DNA of 48,855 nt from Henriciella sp. (GCA_002733705.1 NVWP01000039.1:1-48855); one strand, 5' to 3'; shown: positions 25,787 to 36,635, counted from the stretch's first letter. The notes: generated from the sequence alone by a model not told the origin. Program-made: numbers and translations.

Positions 25787-27232
25787 CTAGTCGTCTTCAG
25801 AGTGGAAGCGGAAGACCGAGATCCCCTTGGCGCGGGGGTCGAAGTCGAGCTTCCTGTTGAGGGGCGCATGGGCGCGTGATGGGCAGTCCTGCCGGTCGCA
25901 AAGATAGCAATTGACCCCGATTGGTGTGGTGTCCATGGCATCGAGATTAAGCTCGCGCGCATAGACAAGCCGCGGCGCATAGGCGAGGTCGCAGCCAAGA
26001 CCGATCACGTATTTGTTGGAAGGCCGGTTAAAGGCACCTTCAACACGTGAGACCGTGCGCGCGATCGAGAAATAGGTCGTATTGTCCGGCATCTGGATGA
26101 TCTGTGTGCGCACCTGATCCGGCGTGGCGAAACAGTCATGGATGTTCCAGAGCGGGCAGGCGCCGCCGAACTTCGAAAAGTGGAAGCGCCCTGCGCTAAA
26201 CCGCTTTGAGACATTGCCGGCACTGTCCATCCGGACAAAGAAGAAAGGGATGCCGCGCGCCTCCGGCTTCTGCAGGGTCGTCATGCGGTGGGCGACCTGC
26301 TCATAACTCGCCCCGAACCGGTGGCTGAGCAATTCGATATCGTAGCGCGTGGCCTCACATTCCTTCAGGAAGCGCGAATAGGGCATGAGCAGCGCAGCAG
26401 CGAAGTAGTTGGCAAGGCTCACATAGGCGAGTTCCTCCGACGTCTCATCCGGCAGACCGGCCGCGTCGATATGCGACCGGATCATGTCGGAGTATTCCAG
26501 CAAGCCGATCTGAACGGCGAGCTGAAACCGGCGTCCCGACTGGCGCAGCAGTTCCGACAGGTCGATCCGCCGCCGGTGGCGGTCGAAATAGCGCAGCTTG
26601 TTGGGCATCACATCTACGGGAACGATGCGCACCTGATAGCCATGACGGGTTTTCAGCCGGTCGGTCAGCGCCGTGTGGGGCTCATCCGTACTGAGGAAGA
26701 GCTCGCCGGAAAAGATCTCGGCAGCCTCATCCAGTTGAGGAAAATAGTTGCGGTGCTTGTGAAAGAATTCGCGCACCGCATCCACGCTGCGCGCCGACTC
26801 CTCGAGGACTTCGACCTTCTCGCGGTCTGCGAGCATGTTGGCATCGGAATGCAGACGCATGGTGACATCGCGGTGGCGTGCATAAAGGCGAAGGAAGGCG
26901 TTTGCGATCTCCGGGCTCGCATTCACCATCTCTTCAACGTCGTTCTTACCGATGGCGCCGACCTCAAGCGTCGGATCGCGGACAACTTCCATCATCTCCG
27001 AGACGAGGCGCGCGTCATCTGCCCCGCCGACATCGCTGAGATCGAAATCATAGACCTGGGCCAGGGTGAGAAGCAGATTGGCGCTGATCGGGCGCTGATT
27101 GCCTTCGATCAGATTGATGTAGCTGGCTGACACGCCGAGGTCCTCGGCCATCTGGGCCTGCGTAATTCCGAGCGTTCGACGCAGCCGCCGCAGGCGCGGG
27201 CCAATCATCAGCTTTTCCTTGCGAGCGCTCAT
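25787..27232 (-). CDS. Short-chain fatty acyl / glyoxylate-shunt regulator, XRE family (ScfR/RamB-like)
   Basis: 481 aa. N-terminal helix-turn-helix (about 10-65: GITQAQMAEDLGVSASYINLIEGNQRPIS). The middle has an IrrE-like domain with a degenerate metallopeptidase motif (LAYVSLANYFAAALLMP, no HExxH). The C-terminal DUF2083 domain has cysteines CPLWNIHDC and CYLCDRQDCPSRAHAP. This architecture is that of RamB (Corynebacterium/Mycobacterium) and alphaproteobacterial ScfR, which control acetate, propionate and glyoxylate-shunt genes. It is divergent from aceB, with repeated TTACAA boxes in the 155-nt gap, so it is the likely regulator of aceB-aceA and of itself. The cysteines may form a cluster or zinc site. 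Confidence 0.9.
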   Translation of the reverse strand: MSARKEKLMIGPRLRRLRRTLGITQAQMAEDLGVSASYINLIEGNQRPISANLLLTLAQVYDFDLSDVGGADDARLVSEMMEVVRDPTLEVGAIGKNDVEEMVNASPEIANAFLRLYARHRDVTMRLHSDANMLADREKVEVLEESARSVDAVREFFHKHRNYFPQLDEAAEIFSGELFLSTDEPHTALTDRLKTRHGYQVRIVPVDVMPNKLRYFDRHRRRIDLSELLRQSGRRFQLAVQIGLLEYSDMIRSHIDAAGLPDETSEELAYVSLANYFAAALLMPYSRFLKECEATRYDIELLSHRFGASYEQVAHRMTTLQKPEARGIPFFFVRMDSAGNVSKRFSAGRFHFSKFGGACPLWNIHDCFATPDQVRTQIIQMPDNTTYFSIARTVSRVEGAFNRPSNKYVIGLGCDLAYAPRLVYARELNLDAMDTTPIGVNCYLCDRQDCPSRAHAPLNRKLDFDPRAKGISVFRFHSEDD

Positions 27233-27247
27233 CGGCGGCTTCCGGAC

Positions 27248-27345
27248 TTTACAGAATTTACAAAAAACACACTCAGCACCTTACAAGGAAAACATAAAAA
27301 CCCAATACAATCATTGTGCTACTAGAATGAAGGGCGCGTTGTAAA
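27248..27345. promoter_or_regulatory. Candidate operator cluster between the ScfR-like gene and aceB
   Basis: In this short gap the following boxes occur: TTTACAG (27248-27254), TTTACAA (27257-27263), CCTTACAAGG (27279-27288), the odd palindrome ACAAT-C-ATTGT (27307-27317) and, inverted, TTGTAAA (27339-27345). Spacing between the first two is 9 nt. RamB-type regulators bind TTTGCAAA-like sites, so repeated TTACAA with an inverted TTGTAA is a reasonable site candidate. Pattern only. Confidence 0.4.
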
Positions 27346-27387
27346 TACTGTTGTGTCAACTCGAATGATAAATGGGAGATTGACGCG

Positions 27388-29025
<1,638 letters not shown>

Positions 29026-29063
29026 TCCAGACCCGAAAATCCAAACTCAAGAGGAGACACACA

Positions 29064-30686
29064 ATGTCCACACGCCCGACCTATGCCCAGCTTCGCGAAG
29101 AGGTGCTGCGCCGTTACCCTGATGGCCAGACGCCGGCCGGAATCAGCGTTGACGATATCGTCCAGCTCAAGATCCAGAACACCTATTCCACCCATCTCGA
29201 CATTGCCCGCAGCATGGCCGGCGTCATGCGCGCCGATATGGCGGCCTATGACCAGGATCATTCGAAGTTCACCCAGTCGCTCGGCTGCTGGTCGGGCTTC
29301 CATGCCCAGCAGATGATCAAGTCCGTCAAGCGGATGCGCGGCACGGCGAAGGGGACCTATGTCTATCTCTCCGGCTGGATGGTCGCCGGCCTGCGCAACC
29401 GTTTCGGCCACCAGCCGGACCAGTCCATGCATGAAAAAACCGCCGTGGCCGACCTGATCGAGGAGATTTACGTCTCGCTGCGCCAGGCCGACGAGGTCGC
29501 GCTTAACGACCTCTTCCGCGAGTTGAAGGCGGCCCGGCAAAAGGGCCAGCCCCAGGATGTCATCGAAACGATCATCCAGCGCATCGACACGTTCGAATCC
29601 CATGTCGTGCCGATCATCGCGGACATCGATGCAGGCTTCGGCAATGAGCATGCGACCTATCTGCTGGCCAAGGAAATGATCAAGGCGGGTGCTTGCTGTC
29701 TCCAGATCGAGAACCAGGTCTCCGACGCCAAGCAGTGCGGGCACCAGGACGGCAAGGTGACGGTGCCGCGTGAGGATTTCATCGAGAAGCTGAAGGCGTG
29801 CCGGCTGGCTTTTGAGGAGCTGGGCGTCGATGACGGTGTCATCGTGGCGCGCACGGACAGCCTCGGGGCTGGCCTGACGCAGAAGCTTCCCGTTCCGAAG
29901 GCGGCTGGCGATCTTGCACACGACTATATCAAATGGCTGGAAACCGAAGAGATCACGCCGGCAAACCCGCTGCAGGATGGCGACACGGCGATCCAGCTTG
30001 ATGGCAAGCTGGTCAAGCCGGTCCGCCTTGCCAACGGCCTCTACAAGTTCCGCGAGGGCACAGGCGCAGACCGCGTGGTCGAGGATTGTATCGCCAACCT
30101 CACCCTGGGCGGCGCAGACCTTCTCTGGATCGAAACCGATACGCCGAATGTCGACATCATTGCGGGCATGGTGAACCGGATCAAGGAGGTCGTTCCGGAC
30201 GCGAAGCTGACCTATAATAACAGCCCGAGCTTCAACTGGACGCTCAACCTGCGCAAGCAGGTCCGGGCCGACTGGATTGCGGCAGGCCGGATCAATGGCG
30301 AGGACTATCCTGAGGCTGAACTCATGTCCGCGCGTTTCGATGAGACCGAGCTTGGCCAGGAAACCGATGCAAGGCTGAAACGCTTCCAGTACGACATCTC
30401 TGACCGGGCTGGGGTGTTCCATAACCTGATCACCCTGCCGACCTTCCACATGACGGCCTTTGCCATGGACGAGCTGTCGAAAGGGTATTTCGGCGAGGAC
30501 AAGATGGCGGCCTATGTGCAGACCATCCAGCGCCGCGAAATCCGGGGCGGCGTGTCGGCTGTGAAGCACCAGCACGAAGTCGGCTCTGACCTTGGCGATA
30601 CGTTCAAGGAAATGGTTGCCGGCGAGCGCGCCCTGAAAGCGAGCGGGGCCCACAACACCATGAACCAGTTTGAGAACGTCGCCTAA
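29064..30686 (+). CDS. aceA: Isocitrate lyase
   Basis: 540 aa, the longer bacterial form with catalytic motif K-Q-C-G-H (SDAKQCGHQDGKVTVPRED) instead of KKCGH of E. coli. Mg2+ and substrate binding are shown by ADIDAGFGN and by IVARTDSLGAG. NNSPSFNW is the conserved substrate loop. AAGAGGAGACACACA precedes the ATG. Splits isocitrate to succinate and glyoxylate. It forms an operon with aceB and ends in a strong intrinsic terminator. Confidence 0.97.
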   Translation: MSTRPTYAQLREEVLRRYPDGQTPAGISVDDIVQLKIQNTYSTHLDIARSMAGVMRADMAAYDQDHSKFTQSLGCWSGFHAQQMIKSVKRMRGTAKGTYVYLSGWMVAGLRNRFGHQPDQSMHEKTAVADLIEEIYVSLRQADEVALNDLFRELKAARQKGQPQDVIETIIQRIDTFESHVVPIIADIDAGFGNEHATYLLAKEMIKAGACCLQIENQVSDAKQCGHQDGKVTVPREDFIEKLKACRLAFEELGVDDGVIVARTDSLGAGLTQKLPVPKAAGDLAHDYIKWLETEEITPANPLQDGDTAIQLDGKLVKPVRLANGLYKFREGTGADRVVEDCIANLTLGGADLLWIETDTPNVDIIAGMVNRIKEVVPDAKLTYNNSPSFNWTLNLRKQVRADWIAAGRINGEDYPEAELMSARFDETELGQETDARLKRFQYDISDRAGVFHNLITLPTFHMTAFAMDELSKGYFGEDKMAAYVQTIQRREIRGGVSAVKHQHEVGSDLGDTFKEMVAGERALKASGAHNTMNQFENVA

Positions 30687-30713
30687 ACGACGCGGTTGCA
30701 CTGTTTACTTCCA

Positions 30714-30747
30714 GCCTGCGCCAGCTCTGGCGCAGGCTTTTCTTTTG
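30714..30747 (+). terminator. Intrinsic terminator of aceBA
   Basis: Perfect 10-bp stem GCCTGCGCCA / TGGCGCAGGC with a 4-nt loop, followed by TTTTCTTTTG, 28 nt after the aceA stop. Confidence 0.93.
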
Positions 30748-30902
30748 TTGCGGTGCGAAAAGACTTTGGCAGGTAAAACAGCGCCGATTTGACAGTCCGG
30801 GCCCAGCTTGCGACCACTGGCGGTGAGCAGAGGCGCGAGCGCCGCGCCCCGGGCGACGTCTGGAACGTGCCCGACCTTGTAAAAACACGATAGGATTACC
30901 TA

Positions 30903-31340
30903 ATGGCAGCCGCAACAAAGGGCGATACCGTCCTCATTGATTACACCGTTCAGACAGCCGATGGCCGTATTGTCGGCAAGACCGAAGACAACCAGCCGGT
31001 CGCTGTGAAGATTGGGGAAGCGCAGATCTTTCCCGAAGTCGAAGCCGCTCTCGATGGTATGGAAGTCGGCAGCGAGCAGACAGTCACGGTAAGCTCCGAC
31101 AATGCGTTCGGACCGCGCCGCGAAGAGATGCTGATCGAAATCCCGCGCGAGCAGCTGCCGGCTGAAACCGCGCCGGAGCCGGGCATGACGCTGGCGGCGC
31201 AGCAGCAGGATGGTTCGACGGTCAATCTGACCATCACCGCTGTCGGCGATGAAACCGTGACGGCCGACGCCAATCACCCGCTGGCCGGCGAAGACCTGAA
31301 CTTCGCGCTCAAGCTGGTCGACATCCAAGCCGCCGCCTGA
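30903..31340 (+). CDS. FKBP-type peptidyl-prolyl cis-trans isomerase (SlyD-like)
   Basis: 145 aa, no signal peptide, so cytoplasmic. The start of an FKBP domain is visible (KGDTVLIDYTVQTADGRIVGKT), with the inserted IF domain (about 70-125: FGPRREEMLIEIPREQLP...) and the returning strand HPLAGEDLNFALKLVDI. This is the SlyD/FkpA-slyD arrangement, but the histidine-rich metal-binding tail of E. coli SlyD is missing. It assists protein folding as isomerase and chaperone. Single-gene unit between two intrinsic terminators. Confidence 0.92.
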   Translation: MAAATKGDTVLIDYTVQTADGRIVGKTEDNQPVAVKIGEAQIFPEVEAALDGMEVGSEQTVTVSSDNAFGPRREEMLIEIPREQLPAETAPEPGMTLAAQQQDGSTVNLTITAVGDETVTADANHPLAGEDLNFALKLVDIQAAA

Positions 31341-31368
31341 GCGGACGCTGAATGCGCAACATAAAGAC

Positions 31369-31405
31369 CGGGTGGCGTGGCAAGTCCGCGCCGCCCGTTT
31401 TTTTT
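31369..31405 (+). terminator. Intrinsic terminator of the FKBP gene
   Basis: 12-bp stem (two G-U pairs) CGGGTGGCGTGG / CCGCGCCGCCCG, loop CAAGT, followed by eight T. The T run touches the stop codon of the converging LysR gene. Confidence 0.93.
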
Positions 31406-32291
31406 ATATGGGCCCGTCGCTGGCCTCCTCACTGAACAGCAATTCCAGGGCAGGGTTGGGAAGCCGCTTCTTCATGGTGATCGCGGAGAAGGTCTCGCGG
31501 ACGCTGCTGAGCTGGCAGGCTTCGGCAAGGCGGCCATTGGCCAGTTCATCGGTGACAACGATGGGGGGCAGGATGGCAAGGCCGATATCCTCGCGGGTGA
31601 GAAGGCGCATCATCGCCATATCATCGACCTCGGCGGCAATTGTAGGTGAGAGGTCCAGCTGCTCGAACAGGACGTCCACGCCGTTTCGGTAGCCGCTGTC
31701 TGCCGTCGGCAGAATGACGGGCTCACTGGAGAGCAGGCCCGCAAGGTCTGTCCGGCCGCCAAGGCGGTCCGGTGTACCGACAAGGCTGATTTCCTGCTCA
31801 GCGAGGAGACGCGACGACCACTTTGTGGCCGAATCCCTCAAGGGGACCTGATTGACCAGCACGACATCGAGCCGGTGCGCTTCCAGATGGGCGAGCAGTT
31901 CGGCGATTGTGCCAGAACGGATGATCACTTCGACGTCGGGGTTCTGGACTGCGGGCCGCAGGAAGCCGATCTGGAAGTTGCGTGACAGGGTGGACAGTGC
32001 GCCGACGCGCAGGATCGTTTTCTGCTGGCGTCCTGCCTGGCGCAGGCGGCCGATCATTTCCTCTCCGGACGAAAAGATGGCGTCAGAGTGATCAAGCGCG
32101 ATCTGCCCGGCCTCTGTCAGGACGAGCGAGCGCCCCCGGCGTTCAAACAGGTCATGCCCAAGGCTGTCTTCCAGCTTTCGTATCTGTGTGGACAAGGCCG
32201 ATTGCGACAGGTTCAGCGCCTCCGCCGCGCGGGTAAGATTGCCCTCACGGGCCACGATCCAGAAATAGCGAAGGTGGTTGTAGTTCAGCAC
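31404..32291 (-). CDS. LysR-family regulator, divergent from dabBA (NhaR/DAB-associated type)
   Basis: 295 aa from the GTG at 32291, chosen because GGAGAACGTTT precedes it and the protein then begins LNYNHLRYFW as LysR proteins do; an upstream in-frame start is weaker. Winged HTH at about 1-60 (GNLTRAAEALNLSQSALSTQIRKLEDSLGHDLFERRG), then a periplasmic-binding-like effector domain. The N-terminus resembles NhaR. Regulators of this subgroup are often found next to DAB carbon-uptake genes. The 98-nt gap to dabB holds an inverted repeat with T-N11-A, a likely binding site. Effector unknown. Confidence 0.9.
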   Translation of the reverse strand: MLNYNHLRYFWIVAREGNLTRAAEALNLSQSALSTQIRKLEDSLGHDLFERRGRSLVLTEAGQIALDHSDAIFSSGEEMIGRLRQAGRQQKTILRVGALSTLSRNFQIGFLRPAVQNPDVEVIIRSGTIAELLAHLEAHRLDVVLVNQVPLRDSATKWSSRLLAEQEISLVGTPDRLGGRTDLAGLLSSEPVILPTADSGYRNGVDVLFEQLDLSPTIAAEVDDMAMMRLLTREDIGLAILPPIVVTDELANGRLAEACQLSSVRETFSAITMKKRLPNPALELLFSEEASDGPI

Positions 32292-32315
32292 AAACGTTCT
32301 CCAAAATAGAACGAT

Positions 32316-32333
32316 ATACAAGTTATATTGTAT
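32316..32333. promoter_or_regulatory. Inverted repeat, likely LysR operator for dabBA
   Basis: Perfect ATACAA-GTTATA-TTGTAT, containing the T-N11-A LysR-type core, in an AT-rich stretch between the divergent LysR gene and dabB. 57 nt upstream of the dabB start and 25 nt from the LysR start, so it could serve both genes. Confidence 0.6.
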
Positions 32334-32389
32334 TATACTAAATGATATGGCTTTGTTAGCCCAGCGCCGATGAACAAGGAGACATCGGC

Positions 32390-33982
32390 ATGTCGCTAAC
32401 TCTGATCCTGTTACTGATCCCCGTTGGCCTGCTCGTCGCGATTGCCGTCACCGGCCTTCTGCAGCCAGCGCCTTACCCGCCCTTCCGGAAGCTCTTGCCA
32501 GCCCTTTCATGGGGGGTGGGGACGGTGTCGGCGTTCAGTTTTGCACTTTACTTCGTTTCCGGACCGCAGAGTCTGATCCTGTCCCTGGGGGGTATCGAGC
32601 TTCTTCACCTTCGCTTCGACGTCGTCAGCGCGACGCTTGTGGCCCTTGTTGGCTTTGTCGGTGCCATCGTGCTTGCCTTCAGCGGCCGGTATCTGGAAGG
32701 CGAAGCCCGGCAGGGGGAATTTACCGCATGGCTGTCGCTCGCCATGGCCTCAGTCCTGATGCTGGTTCAGTCGGGTCATGTGATCCAACTGGCGGTTTTC
32801 TGGTTCGCGACCAGTTTCTTCCTTCACAAACTCCTCCTCTTCTATCCTGAGCGGCGCGGCGCGCAGCGGGCGGCACGGAAGAAGTTCCTGTTTGCCCGCA
32901 TGGGGGACGTCTTCCTGGTGGCTTCAGGTCTCATCCTCTGGCTCCACTTCGGTACGGGCGATATCGCCGCGATCAACGAAGGTGCGCGCGCCCTTGAAGG
33001 GGCGGACAGCCTGTCTCTAACATTGGCGGCGCTGATGCTGGCGGGCGCTGCCATCCTGAAATCTGCTCAGTTTCCTTTCCATGGCTGGCTGACGGAAGTC
33101 ATGGAGACGCCGACGCCCGTGTCGGCCCTGCTTCATGCCGGTATCATCAATGCCGGGGGCTTCCTGCTGATCCGCTTTGCCGACGTCATGCTTCTTGCGC
33201 CGGGTGTGCTGGCCCTCCTGGTGCTCGTGGGCGGGTTCACGGCCCTCTTTGCGGGGCTGGTGATGCTGACCCAACCGGCGGTCAAAACCTCTCTTGCCTG
33301 GTCCACGATCAGTCAGATGGGATTCATGATTTTCCAGTGTGGCCTGGCACTTTTCCCGCTCGCCTTGCTGCACATTGTGCTTCATTCGCTCTACAAGGCG
33401 CACGCCTTTCTCAGCTCGGGCAATGCGGTCAGACAGGTGGCTTCAATCCGCAGGCCGGGACCGATTGCGGTTCCCAGCCTCAAGGCAGTTGCGGCATCCT
33501 TTGTCACGGCCATAGCGATCTATTCTCTGACGGCCGTCGTTATCGGTCTGGAGGGGAAATCCCCGCAAGCCGTCGCGCTAGGCGCCATCCTGGTGTTCGG
33601 CGTCGCCTATATGCTGGCGCAGGGTTTTGCCGATAAGGCGCCAAGGCAGCTCAGTCTCTACACCGCCGGCTACGCCGTCGCCGTGACGGTCGCCTATTTC
33701 GCACTCCAGTCGCTCAGTCTTCACCTGACCAAAGCGAGCCTTCCCCTCACACCCGCCCCGGATGGTCTGGAATGGGCGCTGATCACGCTTGCCTTGATCA
33801 GCTTCGGGCTGACTGCGTTCGCGCAGGCGACCTTCCCGAACTGGGCGAACCACCCGGCAGTGCGGGGCCTGCGGGTTCATCTGAACAATGGCTTTTACAT
33901 CAATGCGGTCTGGGACCGGGTCCTCGGCGGGTGGCGCCTCGACGTCCCTCAGCAGACCACCAGCGATCACCAGAAAGGATAG
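32390..33982 (+). CDS. dabB: DabB, proton-conducting membrane subunit of DAB inorganic-carbon transporter
   Basis: 530 aa, about 13 membrane helices, related to NuoL/MrpA. The proton_antipo_M core is visible (FWFATSFFLHKLLLFYPERRGAQRAARKKFLFARMGDVFLVASGLIL; KSAQFPFHGWLTEVMETPTPVSALLHAGIINAGGFLLIRFADV; SLAWSTISQMGFMIFQCGLALFPLALLHIVLHSLYKAHAFL). The lysines and histidines in these helices are the proton path. AAGGAGACATCGGC precedes the ATG. DabB uses proton-motive force to drive DabA. dabA begins 5 nt after its stop. Confidence 0.92.
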   Translation: MSLTLILLLIPVGLLVAIAVTGLLQPAPYPPFRKLLPALSWGVGTVSAFSFALYFVSGPQSLILSLGGIELLHLRFDVVSATLVALVGFVGAIVLAFSGRYLEGEARQGEFTAWLSLAMASVLMLVQSGHVIQLAVFWFATSFFLHKLLLFYPERRGAQRAARKKFLFARMGDVFLVASGLILWLHFGTGDIAAINEGARALEGADSLSLTLAALMLAGAAILKSAQFPFHGWLTEVMETPTPVSALLHAGIINAGGFLLIRFADVMLLAPGVLALLVLVGGFTALFAGLVMLTQPAVKTSLAWSTISQMGFMIFQCGLALFPLALLHIVLHSLYKAHAFLSSGNAVRQVASIRRPGPIAVPSLKAVAASFVTAIAIYSLTAVVIGLEGKSPQAVALGAILVFGVAYMLAQGFADKAPRQLSLYTAGYAVAVTVAYFALQSLSLHLTKASLPLTPAPDGLEWALITLALISFGLTAFAQATFPNWANHPAVRGLRVHLNNGFYINAVWDRVLGGWRLDVPQQTTSDHQKG

Positions 33983-33987
33983 GCTAC

Positions 33988-36393
33988 ATGTCCGCTAAAT
34001 CCCATTTCGAGACCCCGTCAATCAAGCGTGAGCTCGAAGAAGCTATCAGGCTCATTCCGCCGCTCTGGCCTCTTGAGGCGACCGTTGCCGTCAATCCGTT
34101 TCTCGGCTGCGCGCAGCAATCTCTGGGAGAGGCGAGCGCCCTTCTGGCATCACTGACAGGGCACAGGCTCGTCATGCCGCGCCACTGGTTTGCGAACCGC
34201 ATAGAGACAGGCGAGATAACGGATGATGACCTGCAATCGGCGATCAGTGCTGTCGCCGAGCATAGCGGCCTGACCCCTGAACACGTCAAACAGCAGATGG
34301 GGGACAGTGCGGGGCAAAAGGCACGGACCAAACGGCCAACGCTGGTCGACCTTGCCGACCGCCACACCGGCAAGGACGTAAACGGCATCGCGGCTGACCG
34401 GATTACAGCATGGGCGTCGAACTATTTCGATGAAGGACAGGCGCTCTGGCAGATTACCGATCGGGGCCCCGCCTGGAGGTCCTGGCGTGACTTTGCGTTG
34501 AACGACCTGACGCCGGAGATCCTTGGGCTGGAAGACTTCTGCCAGTTTGTCGGTGAGCTGCCTTCCGAGCCAGACCTGTTTATCGAGGGGGCAGCGGCAT
34601 CACTCGGGGGAGGCGCGGCGGGCTACTTCGCGCAACTCCTCCTGGAGCTTGGCGGCTGGTCGCAGCTGGCGCGCCAGAAGCTCTGGCAGGCTGAGCTCAA
34701 AGGCGGTCACGACCCCATCATGCGCGATATGCTGGCGGTCCGCCTGGCCTGGGAGGTCTATGCGTACGAGACCTCTTCCGATGCGATGAAGTCTGACTGG
34801 GCGCGTCTTTGCCGGGAGAGCGAGAACGCAGACCAAGACACTGGCCGCGGCCAGCTCTCTGACATTCTCCAGTTCGCGCTGGATCACGCAGAGCAGCGCC
34901 GGCTGAGTGAGATCATGTCTGAAACGGATGATCAGTCTGATGCGCCGGACAGGCCTTCGATGCAGGCGGCCTTCTGCATCGATGTTCGCTCTGAAACCTT
35001 CCGCCGCGCTCTCGAAGGCACCGACCCGTCTATCGAAACCGTCGGGTTTGCAGGGTTCTTCGGTCTGGGAATCGAACATCGCTCATTCGCCTCAGACGTC
35101 GCTGAGAACCGGTTGCCGGTGCTTCTCAATCCGGCATTGAACTCCTCGGAAACGTCACAAGAAAATCAGGCCGAAGACCGGGCAAAGCGCTATCGGCTGC
35201 GCGCAGTACGGGCCTGGGGACGCTTCAAGCTTGCCGCTGTCTCCTCGTTCGCTTTCGTCGAATCGGCTGGACCGATCTATATTCCAAAGCTCCTTCAGGG
35301 CGCCCTTGGTCTCAAGCCGAAGAGCGAGACCAAGAGCGCGCGGCCCAGGTTCGATGCGGCGTTGGGGCTGGATGCAAGGACCGATGCGGCCGAAACAATC
35401 CTGCGTGCGATGTCACTCACGTCGGATTTCGCCAGACTGGTCATTCTTGCCGGGCATGGCGCGAAGGTGACCAACAATCCACATGAAAGCGCGCTCCAAT
35501 GCGGGGCTTGCGGAGGGTATAGCGGAGATGTGAATGCACGCCTGCTCGCAGGGCTGCTCAATGACGCGGAGGTCCGCGCAGCTTTGCGCCCACGTGAAAT
35601 CGACATTCCCGATGATACGTTCTTTATCGGCGCCCTGCATGACACGACATCGGACGCGGTCTCCCTCTTCGAGGATGATGTGCCAGGCTCGCACGGCAAG
35701 GACCTCGCTGATGCGAAAGCGGCCCTAAGCCAGGCAGGTGAGCGGGCACGGGCAGAGCGGGCCTTGGGCATGCCGGGCCGGCCGAAGCCGGCCGCGCTCA
35801 AGGCGATCGGGCGCAGCTGGTCGCAGACGCGGCCCGAGTGGGGGCTGGCCGGGTGTAATGCCTTCATTGCGGCCCCGCGTTCGCGCACGCTTGGCAAGTC
35901 GTTTGGCGGGCGGTCCTTCCTGCACTCATATGACTGGCGCCAGGACAGGGACTTCAAGGTGCTTGAACTCATTCTCACCGCGCCGGTCGTTGTCGCAAGC
36001 TGGATCAGCCTTCAATATTACGGGTCTACAGTGGCGCCGGGCCTTTTCGGAGCCGGCAACAAGCTCCTGCATAATGTGGTGGGCGGTGTGGGTGTGCTGG
36101 AAGGCAATGGAGGGCTTCTGCGCGCAGGCCTGCCTCTGCAATCTGTCAGCGATGGACAGAGCTTCCGGCATACGCCCAGCCGTCTGTCTGTCTGCGTGGA
36201 AGCGCCCTGCGAGGCGATTGCTGAGGTGCTGGAAGCGCATCCGTCGGTCAAGGACCTGTTCGACAATCACTGGCTGCACCTTTTCGCCATGGACGAGGCG
36301 GGCGCACTTCGCTGGCGCTATGGCGGCAACGGAAAGTGGGAAGAGGCTTTTGGGCAGAGCGATAAAATCCCGCAGAAAGAGGCCGCAGCGTGA
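33988..36393 (+). CDS. dabA: DabA, zinc carbonic-anhydrase-like subunit (DUF2309) of DAB transporter
   Basis: 801 aa. Start ATG at 33988 with AAAGGA inside the dabB end. The beta-carbonic-anhydrase-like zinc site is complete: C330-I-D332 (AFCIDVRSE), H490 (ILAGHGAKVTNNPHESALQCG) and C505 (QCGACGG). The H-to-C spacing of 15 equals that in Halothiobacillus DabA (H524/C539). N-terminus PLWPLEATVAVNPFLG and C-terminal HSYDWRQDRDFKVLELILTAPVVVASWISLQYYGST are family hallmarks. DabA hydrates CO2 to bicarbonate vectorially at the membrane, energised by DabB. In a heterotroph it would supply HCO3- for anaplerotic carboxylases. Confidence 0.94.
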   Translation: MSAKSHFETPSIKRELEEAIRLIPPLWPLEATVAVNPFLGCAQQSLGEASALLASLTGHRLVMPRHWFANRIETGEITDDDLQSAISAVAEHSGLTPEHVKQQMGDSAGQKARTKRPTLVDLADRHTGKDVNGIAADRITAWASNYFDEGQALWQITDRGPAWRSWRDFALNDLTPEILGLEDFCQFVGELPSEPDLFIEGAAASLGGGAAGYFAQLLLELGGWSQLARQKLWQAELKGGHDPIMRDMLAVRLAWEVYAYETSSDAMKSDWARLCRESENADQDTGRGQLSDILQFALDHAEQRRLSEIMSETDDQSDAPDRPSMQAAFCIDVRSETFRRALEGTDPSIETVGFAGFFGLGIEHRSFASDVAENRLPVLLNPALNSSETSQENQAEDRAKRYRLRAVRAWGRFKLAAVSSFAFVESAGPIYIPKLLQGALGLKPKSETKSARPRFDAALGLDARTDAAETILRAMSLTSDFARLVILAGHGAKVTNNPHESALQCGACGGYSGDVNARLLAGLLNDAEVRAALRPREIDIPDDTFFIGALHDTTSDAVSLFEDDVPGSHGKDLADAKAALSQAGERARAERALGMPGRPKPAALKAIGRSWSQTRPEWGLAGCNAFIAAPRSRTLGKSFGGRSFLHSYDWRQDRDFKVLELILTAPVVVASWISLQYYGSTVAPGLFGAGNKLLHNVVGGVGVLEGNGGLLRAGLPLQSVSDGQSFRHTPSRLSVCVEAPCEAIAEVLEAHPSVKDLFDNHWLHLFAMDEAGALRWRYGGNGKWEEAFGQSDKIPQKEAAA

Positions 36394-36399
36394 CCGGCC

Positions 36400-36433
36400 A
36401 AAAAAAACCGCCCGGACAGGTGGTCCGGGCGGT
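36400..36433 (-). terminator. Strong intrinsic terminator on the minus strand
   Basis: 11-bp perfect stem ACCGCCCGGAC / GTCCGGGCGGT with a 5-nt loop. On the minus strand it is followed by eight T (the A8 run 36400-36407 on the plus strand); there is no T tract on the plus side. It therefore ends a minus-strand transcript coming from about 36650, not dabA. Confidence 0.88.
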
Positions 36434-36494
36434 GTGTGGGCTGGTTCGGGGTGAGAGGCGGGGTATCACCAGCCCATCAGGTTCAGGGCTCAGG

Positions 36495-36635
36495 CTACAG
36501 GCGGGCGCCTGCGTAACGTCGCGCCCGGCGTTCGCGCCAGAGCCGGCGCAGAAAGCTTGGCTTGAGCGGTGGCAGTGCCAGCGTACCGGCCTTGGCCATG
36601 CCAATGCTGGGGGTGGGCGACTGCGGGTTTTTCAT
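36495..36635 (-). CDS. Small basic protein, 46 aa, unknown function
   Basis: ATG at 36635 is preceded by GGAGACAGAA, a good ribosome site; an in-frame ATG 12 nt upstream is an alternative. The product starts MKNPQSPTPSIG and ends FLRRLWRERRARRYAGARL, an arginine-rich C-terminal helix reminiscent of DUF1127-type small proteins, though I do not claim membership. Support for a real gene is the matched strong terminator (36433-36400) 62 nt downstream on the same strand and a divergent promoter region shared with the OxyR-like gene. Two ATAGGT boxes lie in that region. Confidence 0.55.
   Translation of the reverse strand: MKNPQSPTPSIGMAKAGTLALPPLKPSFLRRLWRERRARRYAGARL

Noticed and set aside
31397-31406. 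Poly-T tract as a phase-variation repeat in the LysR gene end
   Set aside because: It is the T run of the FKBP terminator and only meets the LysR stop codon; slippage would hardly change the protein.
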